24,468 bases of DNA from Peptostreptococcaceae bacterium (GCA_902363255.1 CABIZO010000015.1:1-24468), one strand, 5' to 3'; shown: positions 8,963-16,773, counted from the first letter of the stretch. Made by a program: numbers and translations. Notes: generated by a model not told the origin, from the letters alone.

Positions 8963-9110
8963 GGTATTTCTCCTTAAACATTTAAATAAATTAAAAAACC
9001 TTATACTTATACTAAAACATAATATACCCCAACTTTCAAGCATAAAGTATATGTAGGGTATTATAAAATAAGACATCATTTATTTTAAGTATACATCATA
9101 AAATGGTTTA

Positions 9111-9128
9111 AAGGAGGGGATTAATATT
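9111..9128 (+). promoter_or_regulatory. Ribosome binding site placing the spmA start at an ATT codon
   Basis: A strong AAGGAGG (9111-9117) lies 8 bases before an in-frame ATT (9126-9128). No ATG, GTG or TTG in the spmA frame lies within reach. The first in-frame ATG (9147) is 29 bases from this site and has no ribosome site of its own. An ATG at 9137 is in another frame and runs only 15 codons. Confidence 0.65.
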
Positions 9129-9701
9129 AATAAATTATGGTTTTATATGATAGCCATAGGCATAGTTGGGAGCATATGTTTTAATAATTTACCTGAGACC
9201 AACCAAGCAATATTAAATGAGGGTACAAGGGCTATTGAATTTGCTATAACTTTGGCTAGTGTAATGGCACTTTGGATGGGAATAATGAATATAGCAAAAG
9301 ATTCGGGGCTAATAGATAAAATAGCGAATAAAATGAGCCCATTAATGAAAAAGTTATTTCCTAATGTTCCTAAAAAGCACAAAGCTATGTCTTATATGGT
9401 AATGAATATGGTATTAAATATGTTAGGAGCAGGAAATGGAGCAACCGCCTTTGGATTAAAAGCAATGAATGAGTTACAAACATTAAATCCAAATAAGAAG
9501 AAGGCTTCTCCTGATATGATTATGTTTTTAGTTATTAACATTTCATCAATACAGTTAATTCCTTTTACCATGTTGAAAATAAGAATAGATGCAGGTAGCG
9601 CAAATCCTAATTCAATAATATTAACTACTTTATTTGCAACAACCATATCAACAATAGTAGGAATTGTAGGTTGTAAATTATTACAAAGGAGGTATAGATA
9701 A
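9126..9701 (+). CDS. spmA: spore maturation protein A
   Basis: This membrane protein of about 191 residues (from ATT at 9126) belongs to the nucleoside-recognition (Gate) family. With SpmB it contributes to dehydration of the spore core in B. subtilis. It shows several hydrophobic helices and the family signatures ALWMGIMNIAKDSGL, then NMLGAGNGATAFGLKAM, then ISSIQLIPFT. Starting at ATT gives the N terminus MNKLWFYMIAIGI, which restores a first membrane helix. The ATG at 9147 would remove the first seven residues and lacks a ribosome site. The stop overlaps the spmB start by one base (TAATG), so the pair is coupled. This marks the host as a spore former. Confidence 0.88.
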   Translation: MNKLWFYMIAIGIVGSICFNNLPETNQAILNEGTRAIEFAITLASVMALWMGIMNIAKDSGLIDKIANKMSPLMKKLFPNVPKKHKAMSYMVMNMVLNMLGAGNGATAFGLKAMNELQTLNPNKKKASPDMIMFLVINISSIQLIPFTMLKIRIDAGSANPNSIILTTLFATTISTIVGIVGCKLLQRRYR

Positions 9702-10225
9702 TGTTAGACTATTTTTCTAATATAGCCATACCTGTAATAATTTTATTTATTGTTGTTTATGGTAAAAGACAAAATATAGATATATATGAAAGTTTTATAA
9801 CTGGAGCTATTGAAGGATTAAAGACGGCGTGGAACATACTACCCTATATAATAGGAATATTTTTAGCTATAGGAATATTTAAATCAGGAAGAGGAATAGA
9901 AGTTTTGGAGTACATATTTTCACCTGTGGCAAAAATACTTAATATACCAAAGGAATTGATAGGACTGATAATTGTAAAACCTTTATCTGGAAGTGGTGCA
10001 TTGGGAGTATATGCAGAGTTAGTTCAAAGAGTAGGAATTGACTCTCTTACAGAGCAGATGGGATCAACAATAGTAGGCGCATCAGAGACTATTTTTTATA
10101 CTATGGCAATATATTATGGAAGTTTAAAAATAAAGGATACGGGATATACCTTATTTTGTTCATTATTATGTCATATAGCAGGAGTATTAGCATCTGTATA
10201 TATTTGTTATTTTTTAATTAGATAG
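9701..10225 (+). CDS. spmB: spore maturation protein B
   Basis: This 174-residue membrane protein is the usual partner of SpmA and shares the Gate-type fold. Visible features are an N-terminal membrane helix (IAIPVIILFIVVYG), GAIEGLKTAWNILPYI, VKPLSGSGALGVY and VGASETIFYTMAIYYG, all characteristic of SpmB. AAAGGAGG at 9685-9692 sits 8 bases before the ATG, and the start overlaps the spmA stop. Role inferred from B. subtilis: spore core dehydration and heat resistance. No terminator is visible before the metG T-box, so some readthrough into that leader is possible. Confidence 0.92.
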   Translation: MLDYFSNIAIPVIILFIVVYGKRQNIDIYESFITGAIEGLKTAWNILPYIIGIFLAIGIFKSGRGIEVLEYIFSPVAKILNIPKELIGLIIVKPLSGSGALGVYAELVQRVGIDSLTEQMGSTIVGASETIFYTMAIYYGSLKIKDTGYTLFCSLLCHIAGVLASVYICYFLIR

Positions 10226-10296
10226 GTGATAATTATTGACAATAAATTATAAATTTACTAAAATTAAAAACATAGTATTAAAATACTTATTTTGAG

Positions 10297-10572
10297 TATA
10301 ATAAAAACAATACATATTTTAAAATTAAATATGTTAGAAGCTGAGAAGAGAAGAGTAAGTAAGGATTTTTTCTACAGAGAGCTAGGTTAGGTGAAAGCTA
10401 GTGATAAAAGAATTACTGAAGATGGCCTCGGAGCTTTTTATCCGAAATAATTTAGGATAAAACATTTAGACATGTTACAGTCTACTAAGATATCTATTTT
10501 TATAATAGATAAATTAGGGTGGTACCGCGAATAATCTCGCCCCTATGGACTCCATAGTGGCGAGTTTTTTAT
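10297..10572 (+). promoter_or_regulatory. T-box riboswitch (Met specifier) controlling metG
   Basis: The T-box sequence AGGGTGGTACCGCG (10516-10529) pairs with the NCCA end of uncharged tRNA. A terminator follows at once: a 13-bp stem (10536-10548 with 10552-10564, one mismatch) and T6 (10565-10570). Stem I is closed by AAGCT (10338-10342) with AGCTT (10432-10436). The specifier is the ATG at 10422-10424 in GAAGATGGCC, matching tRNA-Met and the gene downstream. A TATAAT at 10297-10302 would start the RNA just before stem I. A second candidate, TTGACA-N17-TAAAAT at 10236-10264, would give a longer leader. Uncharged tRNA-Met should stabilise the antiterminator and raise metG expression. Confidence 0.93.
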
Positions 10573-10599
10573 TTATAAATACATAAGGAGGCAATAAAA

Positions 10600-12543
10600 A
10601 TGACAAAACCAACATTTTATATAACTACGCCTATATACTATCCAAGTGGTAGATTGCATATAGGTCACACTTATACTACTGTAGCAACTGATGCTATAGC
10701 AAGATTTAAAAGATTCTGTGGTTATGATGTAAAATTCTTAACTGGTACAGATGAGCACGGTGAAAAAATACAAAAGAAAGCTATAGAACAAGGTGTAAGT
10801 GAAATAGAGTACTTAGACGGAATGATAGCTGACATAAAAGCTTTATGGAAAACTATGGACATATCTTATGATGATTTTATAAGAACTACAGAAGACAGAC
10901 ATAAGGTTGTAATACAAAAAATATTCACTAAATTATATGAGCAAGGTGATATATACAAAGGTGAATATGAAGGAAGATACTGTACTCCATGTGAAAGTTT
11001 CTGGACAGAATCTCAATTATTAGAAGGAGACAAATGTCCAGACTGTGGAAGAGAAACTTATTTAGCAAAAGAAGAAGCTTATTTCTTCAAATTATCTAAA
11101 TATGAAGATAGACTAAGAGAATTATTCCAAAATCCTAACTTCTGTTTCCCAGAATCAAGAAGAAACGAAATGGTTGCTAACTTCTTAGATAAAGGACTAG
11201 AAGATTTATGTGTAACTAGAACTACATTTGATTGGGGTATAAAAGTTCCTTTCGATGAGAAACACGTAATATATGTTTGGGTAGATGCTTTATGTAACTA
11301 TATCACAGCATTAGGATACTTATCAGAAGATGATTCTGAAATGAAAAAATACTGGCCAGCAAATATCCAAGTTGTTGGTAAAGAAATCATAAGATTCCAC
11401 ACAATAATATGGCCAGCTTTATTAATGGCTTTAGATTTACCAGTGCCACAACAAGTTTATGGACATGGATGGATATTATTCGGAAATGATAAAATGAGTA
11501 AATCAAAAGGAAATATAGTTTATCCAGAACCAATGATCGAAAGATACGGAATAGATACACTTAAATATTTCTTACTTAGAGAATTTGCTTTCGGACAAGA
11601 CGGAAGTTACACTCATAGAAACTTTGTAACAAGAATAAACACAGATTTAGCTAATGATTTAGGAAACTTAGTGAGTAGAACTGTATCAATGGTGGAAAAA
11701 TACAATGATGGTATAATACCAGAAGCAGTAGAAGCTACTGAATTTGATGCAAGCTTAAGAGAACAAGCTAAATTATCAAGAGATATATTTGAGACTCAAA
11801 TGAACAAAATGCAGTTCCATGAAGCATTAGAAGGTGTATGGAAATTAGTAAGAAGAACTAATAAATACATCGATGAAACTATGCCATGGGCTTTAGCTAA
11901 AGACGAAGCTAACAAAGGTAAATTAGATGCAGTATTATACAACTTATGTGAATCTATAAGAATAATAGCTACACTAATAAATCCTATAATGAATACAACT
12001 GCTAATAAAATCTATGACCAAATAGGAATAGCAGGACAAGAAGAATTAACAAATTGGGAAAGTACTAATGAATTTGGTTTAATTAAGCCAGGAACAAAAG
12101 TACACAAAGGAGAAGCTTTATTCCCAAGACTAGACATAGAGAAAGAGGTAGCAGAATTGGAAGAATTATTTGCAGAAAAAACAGAAACAGTAGAAGAAGT
12201 AGCTCCTTTAGAGCATAAAGAATTCATAGGAATAGATGAATTAGATAAAGTTGAATTAAGAGTTGGTAGAATATTATCATGCGAAAAACATCCTAAAGCT
12301 GATAGACTTTTAGTTTCTCAAGTTAAATTAGGACCAGAAACTAGACAAATAGTATCTGGAATAGCTAAATGGTACAAGCCAGAAGATATGGTTGGAAAAG
12401 ATGTTATAGTAGTATGTAACTTAAAACCAGTTAAACTAAGAGGTGTTGAATCTCAAGGTATGATATTAGCTGCAGGAAATGACGGAGACGATTTAATAGT
12501 TCCAGTTGCAACTGGAGCAAACGATGGTTGTGAAGTTAGATAA
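10600..12543 (+). CDS. metG: methionyl-tRNA synthetase with C-terminal tRNA-binding domain
   Basis: This 647-residue class I synthetase charges tRNA-Met with methionine. HIGH lies at 20-23 and KMSKS at 298-302. A four-cysteine zinc knuckle is present (C128, C131, C146, C149: CTPC...CPDC). The anticodon-binding helical domain follows (about 350-500). From about 540 there is a Trbp111/EMAP-type OB-fold (VELRVGRILSCEKHPKADRL ... MILAAG), present in dimeric bacterial MetRS. The ribosome site AAGGAGG precedes the ATG. Expression is controlled by the T-box leader upstream; tatD follows after 12 bases. Confidence 0.97.
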   Translation: MTKPTFYITTPIYYPSGRLHIGHTYTTVATDAIARFKRFCGYDVKFLTGTDEHGEKIQKKAIEQGVSEIEYLDGMIADIKALWKTMDISYDDFIRTTEDRHKVVIQKIFTKLYEQGDIYKGEYEGRYCTPCESFWTESQLLEGDKCPDCGRETYLAKEEAYFFKLSKYEDRLRELFQNPNFCFPESRRNEMVANFLDKGLEDLCVTRTTFDWGIKVPFDEKHVIYVWVDALCNYITALGYLSEDDSEMKKYWPANIQVVGKEIIRFHTIIWPALLMALDLPVPQQVYGHGWILFGNDKMSKSKGNIVYPEPMIERYGIDTLKYFLLREFAFGQDGSYTHRNFVTRINTDLANDLGNLVSRTVSMVEKYNDGIIPEAVEATEFDASLREQAKLSRDIFETQMNKMQFHEALEGVWKLVRRTNKYIDETMPWALAKDEANKGKLDAVLYNLCESIRIIATLINPIMNTTANKIYDQIGIAGQEELTNWESTNEFGLIKPGTKVHKGEALFPRLDIEKEVAELEELFAEKTETVEEVAPLEHKEFIGIDELDKVELRVGRILSCEKHPKADRLLVSQVKLGPETRQIVSGIAKWYKPEDMVGKDVIVVCNLKPVKLRGVESQGMILAAGNDGDDLIVPVATGANDGCEVR

Positions 12544-12555
12544 GGAGAGATAACT

Positions 12556-13326
12556 ATGTTATTTGACTCACATGCTCACTTAAATGATGAGAGATTTGAT
12601 GAAGATAGAGAAGAGCTAATCTCTTCTCTTCAAGAAAAAGGTGTGGATTTAGTTGTAAATCCAGGTGCATGTATAAAAACATCTATGGAAAGTGTAGAAC
12701 TTGCTAATAAATACGATTTTATATATGCTGCTGTTGGAGTTCATCCTCATGATGTTGGAGAATTAGATGACAGTGCCATTGATACTCTTAGAAAATTAGC
12801 AACAGAGAATGAAAAAGTTGTTGCCATAGGAGAAATAGGACTAGATTACTACTATGATAATTCTCCAAGAGAAGTTCAAAAAGAGTGGTTCATAAAACAA
12901 ATTGAATTAGCTAATGAATTAAAATTACCTATAATAATTCACGACAGAGATGCTCATGGAGATACTTTTGAAATAATTAAAAAATATAAAAATCCTGAGA
13001 TAGGTTGTGTTCTACATTGTTATAGTGGAAATGTAGAATTAGCTAGAGAATATGTGAAGATGGGATGCTATATATCTTTATCTGGAACAGTTACTTTCAA
13101 AAATAATAAAAAGACTAAGGAAGTTGCTAGAGAAACTCCTTTAGACAGATTATTTATAGAAACTGATTCACCATATATGGCACCAACACCACATAGAGGG
13201 AAGAGAAATGACCCTTCGTTAGTTCAATTTGTGGCTGATACAATAGCTGTTGAAAAAGGTGTTTCTTATGAAACAGTTTGTGAAGCAACTAAAGAAAATG
13301 CTAAAAAGTTCTTCGGAATAAAATAA
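12556..13326 (+). CDS. tatD: TatD family metal-dependent deoxyribonuclease
   Basis: This 256-residue amidohydrolase-fold protein (YabD in Bacillus) has all the family's metal ligands: H6 and H8 (DSHAHLND), E93 (GEIGLDYYY), H129 (IIHDRDAH), H154 (LHCYSGN) and D204 (IETDSPYMAP). TatD proteins act as Mg-dependent 3'-5' exonucleases on single-stranded DNA or RNA in repair and turnover. The exact substrate in this host is inferred. It is translated from an AGGAGAG site and shares the metG transcript, ending at its own terminator. In B. subtilis the next genes would be yabE and rnmV; here about 8 kb intervene. Confidence 0.94.
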   Translation: MLFDSHAHLNDERFDEDREELISSLQEKGVDLVVNPGACIKTSMESVELANKYDFIYAAVGVHPHDVGELDDSAIDTLRKLATENEKVVAIGEIGLDYYYDNSPREVQKEWFIKQIELANELKLPIIIHDRDAHGDTFEIIKKYKNPEIGCVLHCYSGNVELAREYVKMGCYISLSGTVTFKNNKKTKEVARETPLDRLFIETDSPYMAPTPHRGKRNDPSLVQFVADTIAVEKGVSYETVCEATKENAKKFFGIK

Positions 13327-13336
13327 ATATTTCAAT

Positions 13337-13366
13337 AAAAAAGATCCTTATAGGGTCTTTTTTTAT
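13337..13366 (+). terminator. Rho-independent terminator of the metG-tatD operon
   Basis: An 11-bp stem, AAAAAAGATCC (13337-13347) with GGGTCTTTTTT (13353-13363, one G-U), has a five-base loop and a following T-run. Confidence 0.88.
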
Positions 13367-13383
13367 TTTAAGGAAACTAGTGC

Positions 13384-13437
13384 TTGACTATATTGTATCA
13401 ACTGTATAATATATAGTTATACAGTTGATACAATATA
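13384..13437 (+). promoter_or_regulatory. Promoter buried in a 21-bp inverted repeat, probable GntR operator
   Basis: A perfect 21-bp inverted repeat lies at 13389-13409 and 13417-13437, with a 7-base spacer. The core half-site reads TTGTATCAACTGTATAA. A TTGACT (-35, 13384-13389) and TATAAT or TAATAT (-10, 13405-13412) sit in and beside the left arm, so a bound dimer would occlude RNA polymerase. No T-run follows, so it is an operator rather than a terminator. The nearest regulator is the YtrA-type GntR protein encoded just downstream, making autorepression likely. Confidence 0.8.
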
Positions 13438-13455
13438 TATACGGAGGAAGGATAT

Positions 13456-13596
13456 ATGTTTAGCTCATTAGATAGTTTGTTCAAGTTAATTAATATATTA
13501 TTAGTAATGTTTGCTCCTATTGTTTTGATAGTGATTTTTATATACATATTTATAACTGTAAAAAATATAAGAAGTAAATATATAAAAGATAAATAA
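13456..13596 (+). CDS. 46-residue single-pass membrane peptide, first gene of the GntR-ABC operon
   Basis: The ORF runs from ATG at 13456 to TAA at 13594-13596. It is preceded by GGAGGAAGG at correct spacing and lies directly after the promoter-operator. The peptide has a short polar start, one long hydrophobic segment (about 11-35, including VMFAPIVLIVIFIYIF) and a basic tail (KNIRSKYIKDK), fitting an N-out, C-in single-pass protein. It ends 10 bases before the gntR start, whose ribosome site AGGAGG follows its stop. I recognise no family. It could be an accessory part of the downstream ABC transporter, or a sensor peptide. Confidence 0.75.
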   Translation: MFSSLDSLFKLINILLVMFAPIVLIVIFIYIFITVKNIRSKYIKDK

Positions 13597-13606
13597 AGGA
13601 GGGCTT

Positions 13607-13981
13607 ATGAAAGTAATTATTTCAAGTAATTCTGATTTACCTATTTATTTGCAGATAGTAAATCAAATAAAGGATGAGATACTAAGTGGAAAAATAAAAG
13701 AAAATGAAATGTTACCTTCAATGAGAGCTTTAGCAAAAGAATTAGGTATAAGTTTTATAACAACAAAGCGTTCTTATGAAGAGTTAGAAAAACAAGGATT
13801 AATAAATACAATTCCAGGGAAGGGCTGTTTCGTATCAGCTTTTAATAAAGAAATTGTATTTGAAGCTAAAATGAGAGAAATAGAAGAAAGATTAGAAGAA
13901 GCTATAGATTTATCAAATATGATAGGTCTAACTAAAGAACAGTTAATTTTAACTTTAGAAAGCTTGTACGAGGGGGAGTAA
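13607..13981 (+). CDS. GntR family regulator, YtrA type
   Basis: This 124-residue protein has an N-terminal GntR winged helix (about 8-75; IYLQIVNQIKDEI, then MLPSMRALAKELGIS, then GLINTIPGKGCFV). A short helical C-terminal tail of about 45 residues follows instead of a large effector domain. This is the YtrA subfamily, which is usually encoded with an ABC transporter and represses its own operon. The ribosome site is AGGAGG. The stop is one base before the ABC ATPase start. The dyad at 13389-13437 is the obvious binding site. The inducing signal (cell-wall-active antibiotics in several YtrA systems) is not visible here. Confidence 0.92.
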   Translation: MKVIISSNSDLPIYLQIVNQIKDEILSGKIKENEMLPSMRALAKELGISFITTKRSYEELEKQGLINTIPGKGCFVSAFNKEIVFEAKMREIEERLEEAIDLSNMIGLTKEQLILTLESLYEGE

Positions 13982-13982
13982 T

Positions 13983-14825
13983 ATGTTAAGGGTGGAGAAT
14001 TTAAGTAAGAAATTTGATAATTTCAAACTAAACAATATATCTTTTAATCTAGAAGAAGGATTTATTATGGGACTAATGGGGCCTAATGGTTCAGGAAAAA
14101 CAACTCTAATTAAACTGATTATGGGTCTATTACAACCAGATGAAGGTAAAATTTATTTTAAAGGAAAAGATATTTCTGAAAATCCTAGGGTGTTTAAAGA
14201 AAACATAGGATTTGTTTATGATAATTTATATTTTTATGAAAATCTAAAAGTAAAAGATTTTATGAACACAGTTTCAGCATTTTATAAAAATTATGATAAA
14301 GATAAATTTGAAAATTACTTATTAAAATTTAATATAAATAAAGACTCAAGAATAAGAAGTTTATCAAAGGGTCAATGTATAAAATTAATGATTGCAAATG
14401 CGCTTTCGCATGATGCGAAACTACTTATTTTAGATGAACCAACATCAGGGTTAGATCCTATTTTTAGAAAGGAAATGGTACATATACTACAAGAAGAATT
14501 AGAAGATGGCGATAAAAGTGTTATAATCTCCACACATATTATACAAGATTTAGGTAGAGCAGCAGATTATATTACTTTTATAAATAATGGAGAATTAGTT
14601 TTTAGTGAAGATAAAGATAAAATAAGTGAAAATTATAAAGTTATTAAAGGGACTAGAGAAGAACTTGATAGTATAAGTAAAATGATTATAAATAGAAAAG
14701 ATACACCATATTATAGCGAAGGTTTAATAATAGATAAGGATAATAAATTACAGAGTGAAAATATTCAAAAAGCTGATTTAGAAGATATTATCTATTACTA
14801 TGGGAAGGGGATAGAAAATGATTAA
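13983..14825 (+). CDS. ABC transporter ATP-binding protein
   Basis: This 280-residue ATPase has Walker A GPNGSGKT (33-40), a Q-loop region near NIGFVYDNLYFYENL, the signature LSKGQ (127-131), Walker B LLILDEP (147-153), a D-loop SGLDP and the switch H185 (STHI). The C-terminal 70 residues are an accessory tail typical of BcrA/YtrB-like single-domain ATPases. It should energise the ABC-2 permease that follows, whose start overlaps its end by 8 bases. Context (YtrA regulator, ABC-2 permease, exported protein) suggests export or envelope defence, not nutrient import. Confidence 0.93.
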   Translation: MLRVENLSKKFDNFKLNNISFNLEEGFIMGLMGPNGSGKTTLIKLIMGLLQPDEGKIYFKGKDISENPRVFKENIGFVYDNLYFYENLKVKDFMNTVSAFYKNYDKDKFENYLLKFNINKDSRIRSLSKGQCIKLMIANALSHDAKLLILDEPTSGLDPIFRKEMVHILQEELEDGDKSVIISTHIIQDLGRAADYITFINNGELVFSEDKDKISENYKVIKGTREELDSISKMIINRKDTPYYSEGLIIDKDNKLQSENIQKADLEDIIYYYGKGIEND

Positions 14826-15453
14826 TTTATTAAAAAAGGACTTAATGGCTTGTTTTAAAGCAGATATAAAATCAGTAATGAAATTATTAATGGGGATTAT
14901 TTTATTTTCTTTAATTTTATTACCAACAATGCCGATAGCGATACCATTTTTTATAAGCTATATATTTACTCTTAGAAGTTTTCAAATAGATGAACTTAAT
15001 AAATGTGATTATTTTTTCAATAGCTTACCAATAGAAAAAGAAGATATAGTTTATAGTAAATATTTATTTTCTACGATAATAATAATGGTTTCTTTAATTT
15101 TCACATTTGTTTATTCAAAAGTAATAAACTCAATTTGGAGAATAGAATTCTTTGATTTAGATTCAGTATTAACAATATTAATATTATTGCTATTATTAGC
15201 TTCTATATTATTACCATTGATGTTTAAATATGGATATAGAAAATCTTATGTAATAGTTAATTTAATAATAGCAGTAGCTATAATAGTTTTAATTATTAAT
15301 AGAAGCAAAATTGAAATGGTTACTTATATAGGAGAAGTGGATATTTTAAGAGATAAAACATTAATTATAAAATCTGCATTAGCTATGGTTGCTTATTTAG
15401 CATCTATGTTTATATCAACTAAAATTTATATAAAAAAAGAAATAGCAAGCTAG
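14818..15453 (+). CDS. ABC-2 type permease
   Basis: This 211-residue integral membrane protein has about six hydrophobic segments (near 25-40, 40-52, 85-103, 118-137, 141-162 and 184-202). The cytoplasmic loop FFNSLPIEKEDIVYSKYL matches the recurrent SLP-x5-IVxSKYL element of the ABC2_membrane_5-type permeases found with YtrA/GntR systems. It would form the membrane pore for the upstream ATPase as a homodimer. The start overlaps the ATPase stop, implying coupled translation. The transported substrate is unknown. Confidence 0.82.
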   Translation: MINLLKKDLMACFKADIKSVMKLLMGIILFSLILLPTMPIAIPFFISYIFTLRSFQIDELNKCDYFFNSLPIEKEDIVYSKYLFSTIIIMVSLIFTFVYSKVINSIWRIEFFDLDSVLTILILLLLLASILLPLMFKYGYRKSYVIVNLIIAVAIIVLIINRSKIEMVTYIGEVDILRDKTLIIKSALAMVAYLASMFISTKIYIKKEIAS

Positions 15454-15464
15454 GGGGAAGAATA

Positions 15465-15980
15465 ATGAATAAAAAGTTTATAAAAGTTAGTTTGATGATA
15501 TGCATACCATTATTGCTGTTAATTGGATTTTTTGGAGTAACAACTAACAATGTAGCTAATTCTGACGAGATGGAAAATGATATATTAATTACATATAAAG
15601 AATATAAAGAAGATAATTATAGTTACACTGTTTATGTAACTGTAAAAAATAATACAGATCAAATAGCATCATTATACGATATGGCCCTTTCATTTGATTA
15701 TAAAGGTGATGGGAATAATGTTGGTGAGTTTTATATAAAAGGAGAAGAAGAGGATTTATGGGATGAGAATAAGATATTGGGCATAGATCCAGGAAGTGAA
15801 AAAGATGTTTTATTTAAAATACCAAAAGGAATTAAAATTAGTGATAAAGATTACAATTTAAATAGAATATTAATTGACTATAATGTTAGCTTCTTTAAAT
15901 TTAGAACTTCACCAAATTCTTTATTTTTAGGAACTAGTAATTTGGGAGGAACAGAAACACTGGGGGAACCATATCACTAG
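15465..15980 (+). CDS. exported or membrane-anchored protein of the GntR-ABC operon, unknown family
   Basis: This 171-residue protein has a basic start (MNKKFIK) and a hydrophobic segment (about 8-26) acting as signal peptide or membrane anchor. No lipobox cysteine follows. The rest is acidic and rich in beta-prone stretches (YTVYVTVKNNTDQIASLYDMA, then DPGSEKDVLFKIP), as in extracellular Ig-like or FxLYD-type domains that often end such phrases with a backbone-contact loop. It lies 11 bases after the permease, with an AGGGGGAAG ribosome site, and so belongs to the operon. It may be the extracytoplasmic partner of the transporter. No function can be assigned. Confidence 0.75.
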   Translation: MNKKFIKVSLMICIPLLLLIGFFGVTTNNVANSDEMENDILITYKEYKEDNYSYTVYVTVKNNTDQIASLYDMALSFDYKGDGNNVGEFYIKGEEEDLWDENKILGIDPGSEKDVLFKIPKGIKISDKDYNLNRILIDYNVSFFKFRTSPNSLFLGTSNLGGTETLGEPYH

Positions 15981-16035
15981 TAAAAAATATATTTAATTTA
16001 AAATATGATGGAAAAATTTATTTCATACTGAATTG

Positions 16036-16086
16036 TTGATAACTGTTATCAATTATGGTATTATATAATTATGATAATCATTATCA
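16036..16086 (+). promoter_or_regulatory. Promoter with two Fur-like boxes
   Basis: TTGATAACTGTTATCAA (16036-16052) is a perfect 8-1-8 palindrome. TGATAATCATTATCA (16072-16086) is a perfect 7-1-7 palindrome matching the Fur consensus. The promoter TTGATA (16036-16041)-N17-TATTAT (16059-16064) places the first box over the -35 and the second over the start region. Iron-loaded Fur bound at both would block transcription of the DUF3793 gene, whose ribosome site starts 5 bases later. Confidence 0.85.
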
Positions 16087-16101
16087 ATAAGGAGGGGTAA
16101 T

Positions 16102-16698
16102 ATGAAATTTAACTGTAATAAAAATTGTTGTGAAAATAAATCAAATTCAATATATATAAAAAGAATACTAGAGATGATAGGTGCCGTTATACTGGGATCA
16201 AAACCAGCAGAAATTATAAACGTACCTGGAAATAGTGAAGATAAAGAAGTAAAGCTTGCTCAAATAGAGTCTTTTTTTAGTAATTGTTCCAAAGTTAAAT
16301 ATAAAATAATTACTACACATGATGGAGGAAAAAGAGTTTTATTTATAAATGAAAAATCTATGGAGAAAGTATTATCAAATAAAAGATGTATAAACTTCTT
16401 AAGGTTTGTAGGGTATTCATCTGATTATGTATTAAATGACTATATGAATGAGTTAGTTTTCAGACTTCAATCTGAGGAGTTTCCTCATGAAATAGGAGTA
16501 TTTTTAGGATATCCTCTTAAGGACGTATTAGGATTTATGGGATATGGAAAAAATGAGTTAGTAGAAATTAAAAACTGGCGAATTTATGGAGATAAAGAAG
16601 TATCTTATGAAGTTTATAATAGCTTTATGAGAGATAAGGCTATCATGAAGGAAATGATACAAACTATGCCTATGAAAGAATTAAGAAGAGCTATATAA
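16102..16698 (+). CDS. DUF3793 family protein, probably iron-regulated
   Basis: This 198-residue soluble protein fits DUF3793. The middle region contains CSKVKYKIITTHDGGKRVLFIN and the C-terminal half contains HEIGVFLGYPLKDVLGFMGYGKNE, the family's most recognisable stretch. The N terminus carries a CNKNCC cysteine group (C5, C9, C10) that might bind metal. Biochemical role unknown. The ribosome site GGAGGGG is strong. Two Fur-like palindromes over its promoter argue that it is expressed under iron limitation. It is a single-gene unit closed by a terminator. Confidence 0.85.
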   Translation: MKFNCNKNCCENKSNSIYIKRILEMIGAVILGSKPAEIINVPGNSEDKEVKLAQIESFFSNCSKVKYKIITTHDGGKRVLFINEKSMEKVLSNKRCINFLRFVGYSSDYVLNDYMNELVFRLQSEEFPHEIGVFLGYPLKDVLGFMGYGKNELVEIKNWRIYGDKEVSYEVYNSFMRDKAIMKEMIQTMPMKELRRAI

Positions 16699-16736
16699 CC
16701 TCTTTAATATTTTATAACTAATTATATTTGTATGCG

Positions 16737-16773
16737 AAAGACACTATTTTATAAAGAAATAGTGTCTTTTTTG
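16737..16773 (+). terminator. Rho-independent terminator after DUF3793
   Basis: A 13-bp perfect stem, AAAGACACTATTT (16737-16749) with AAATAGTGTCTTT (16757-16769), is followed by more T residues. It separates the Fur-controlled gene from the sigma factor unit. Confidence 0.88.

Noticed and set aside
8963..9079. 39-codon upstream extension of pncB
   Set aside because: No ribosome site, atypical residues, and it covers the upstream region shared with spmA; the ATG at 8962 gives the family's normal N terminus.
9137..9184. ATG at 9137 as the start of a leader peptide for spmA
   Set aside because: It is 19 bases from the ribosome site, out of frame, and runs 15 codons with no plausible peptide; the ATT at 9126 explains the site better.
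13389..13437. The 21-bp inverted repeat read as a terminator
   Set aside because: No T-run follows on either strand and it overlaps a promoter directly before a ribosome site, which fits an operator.
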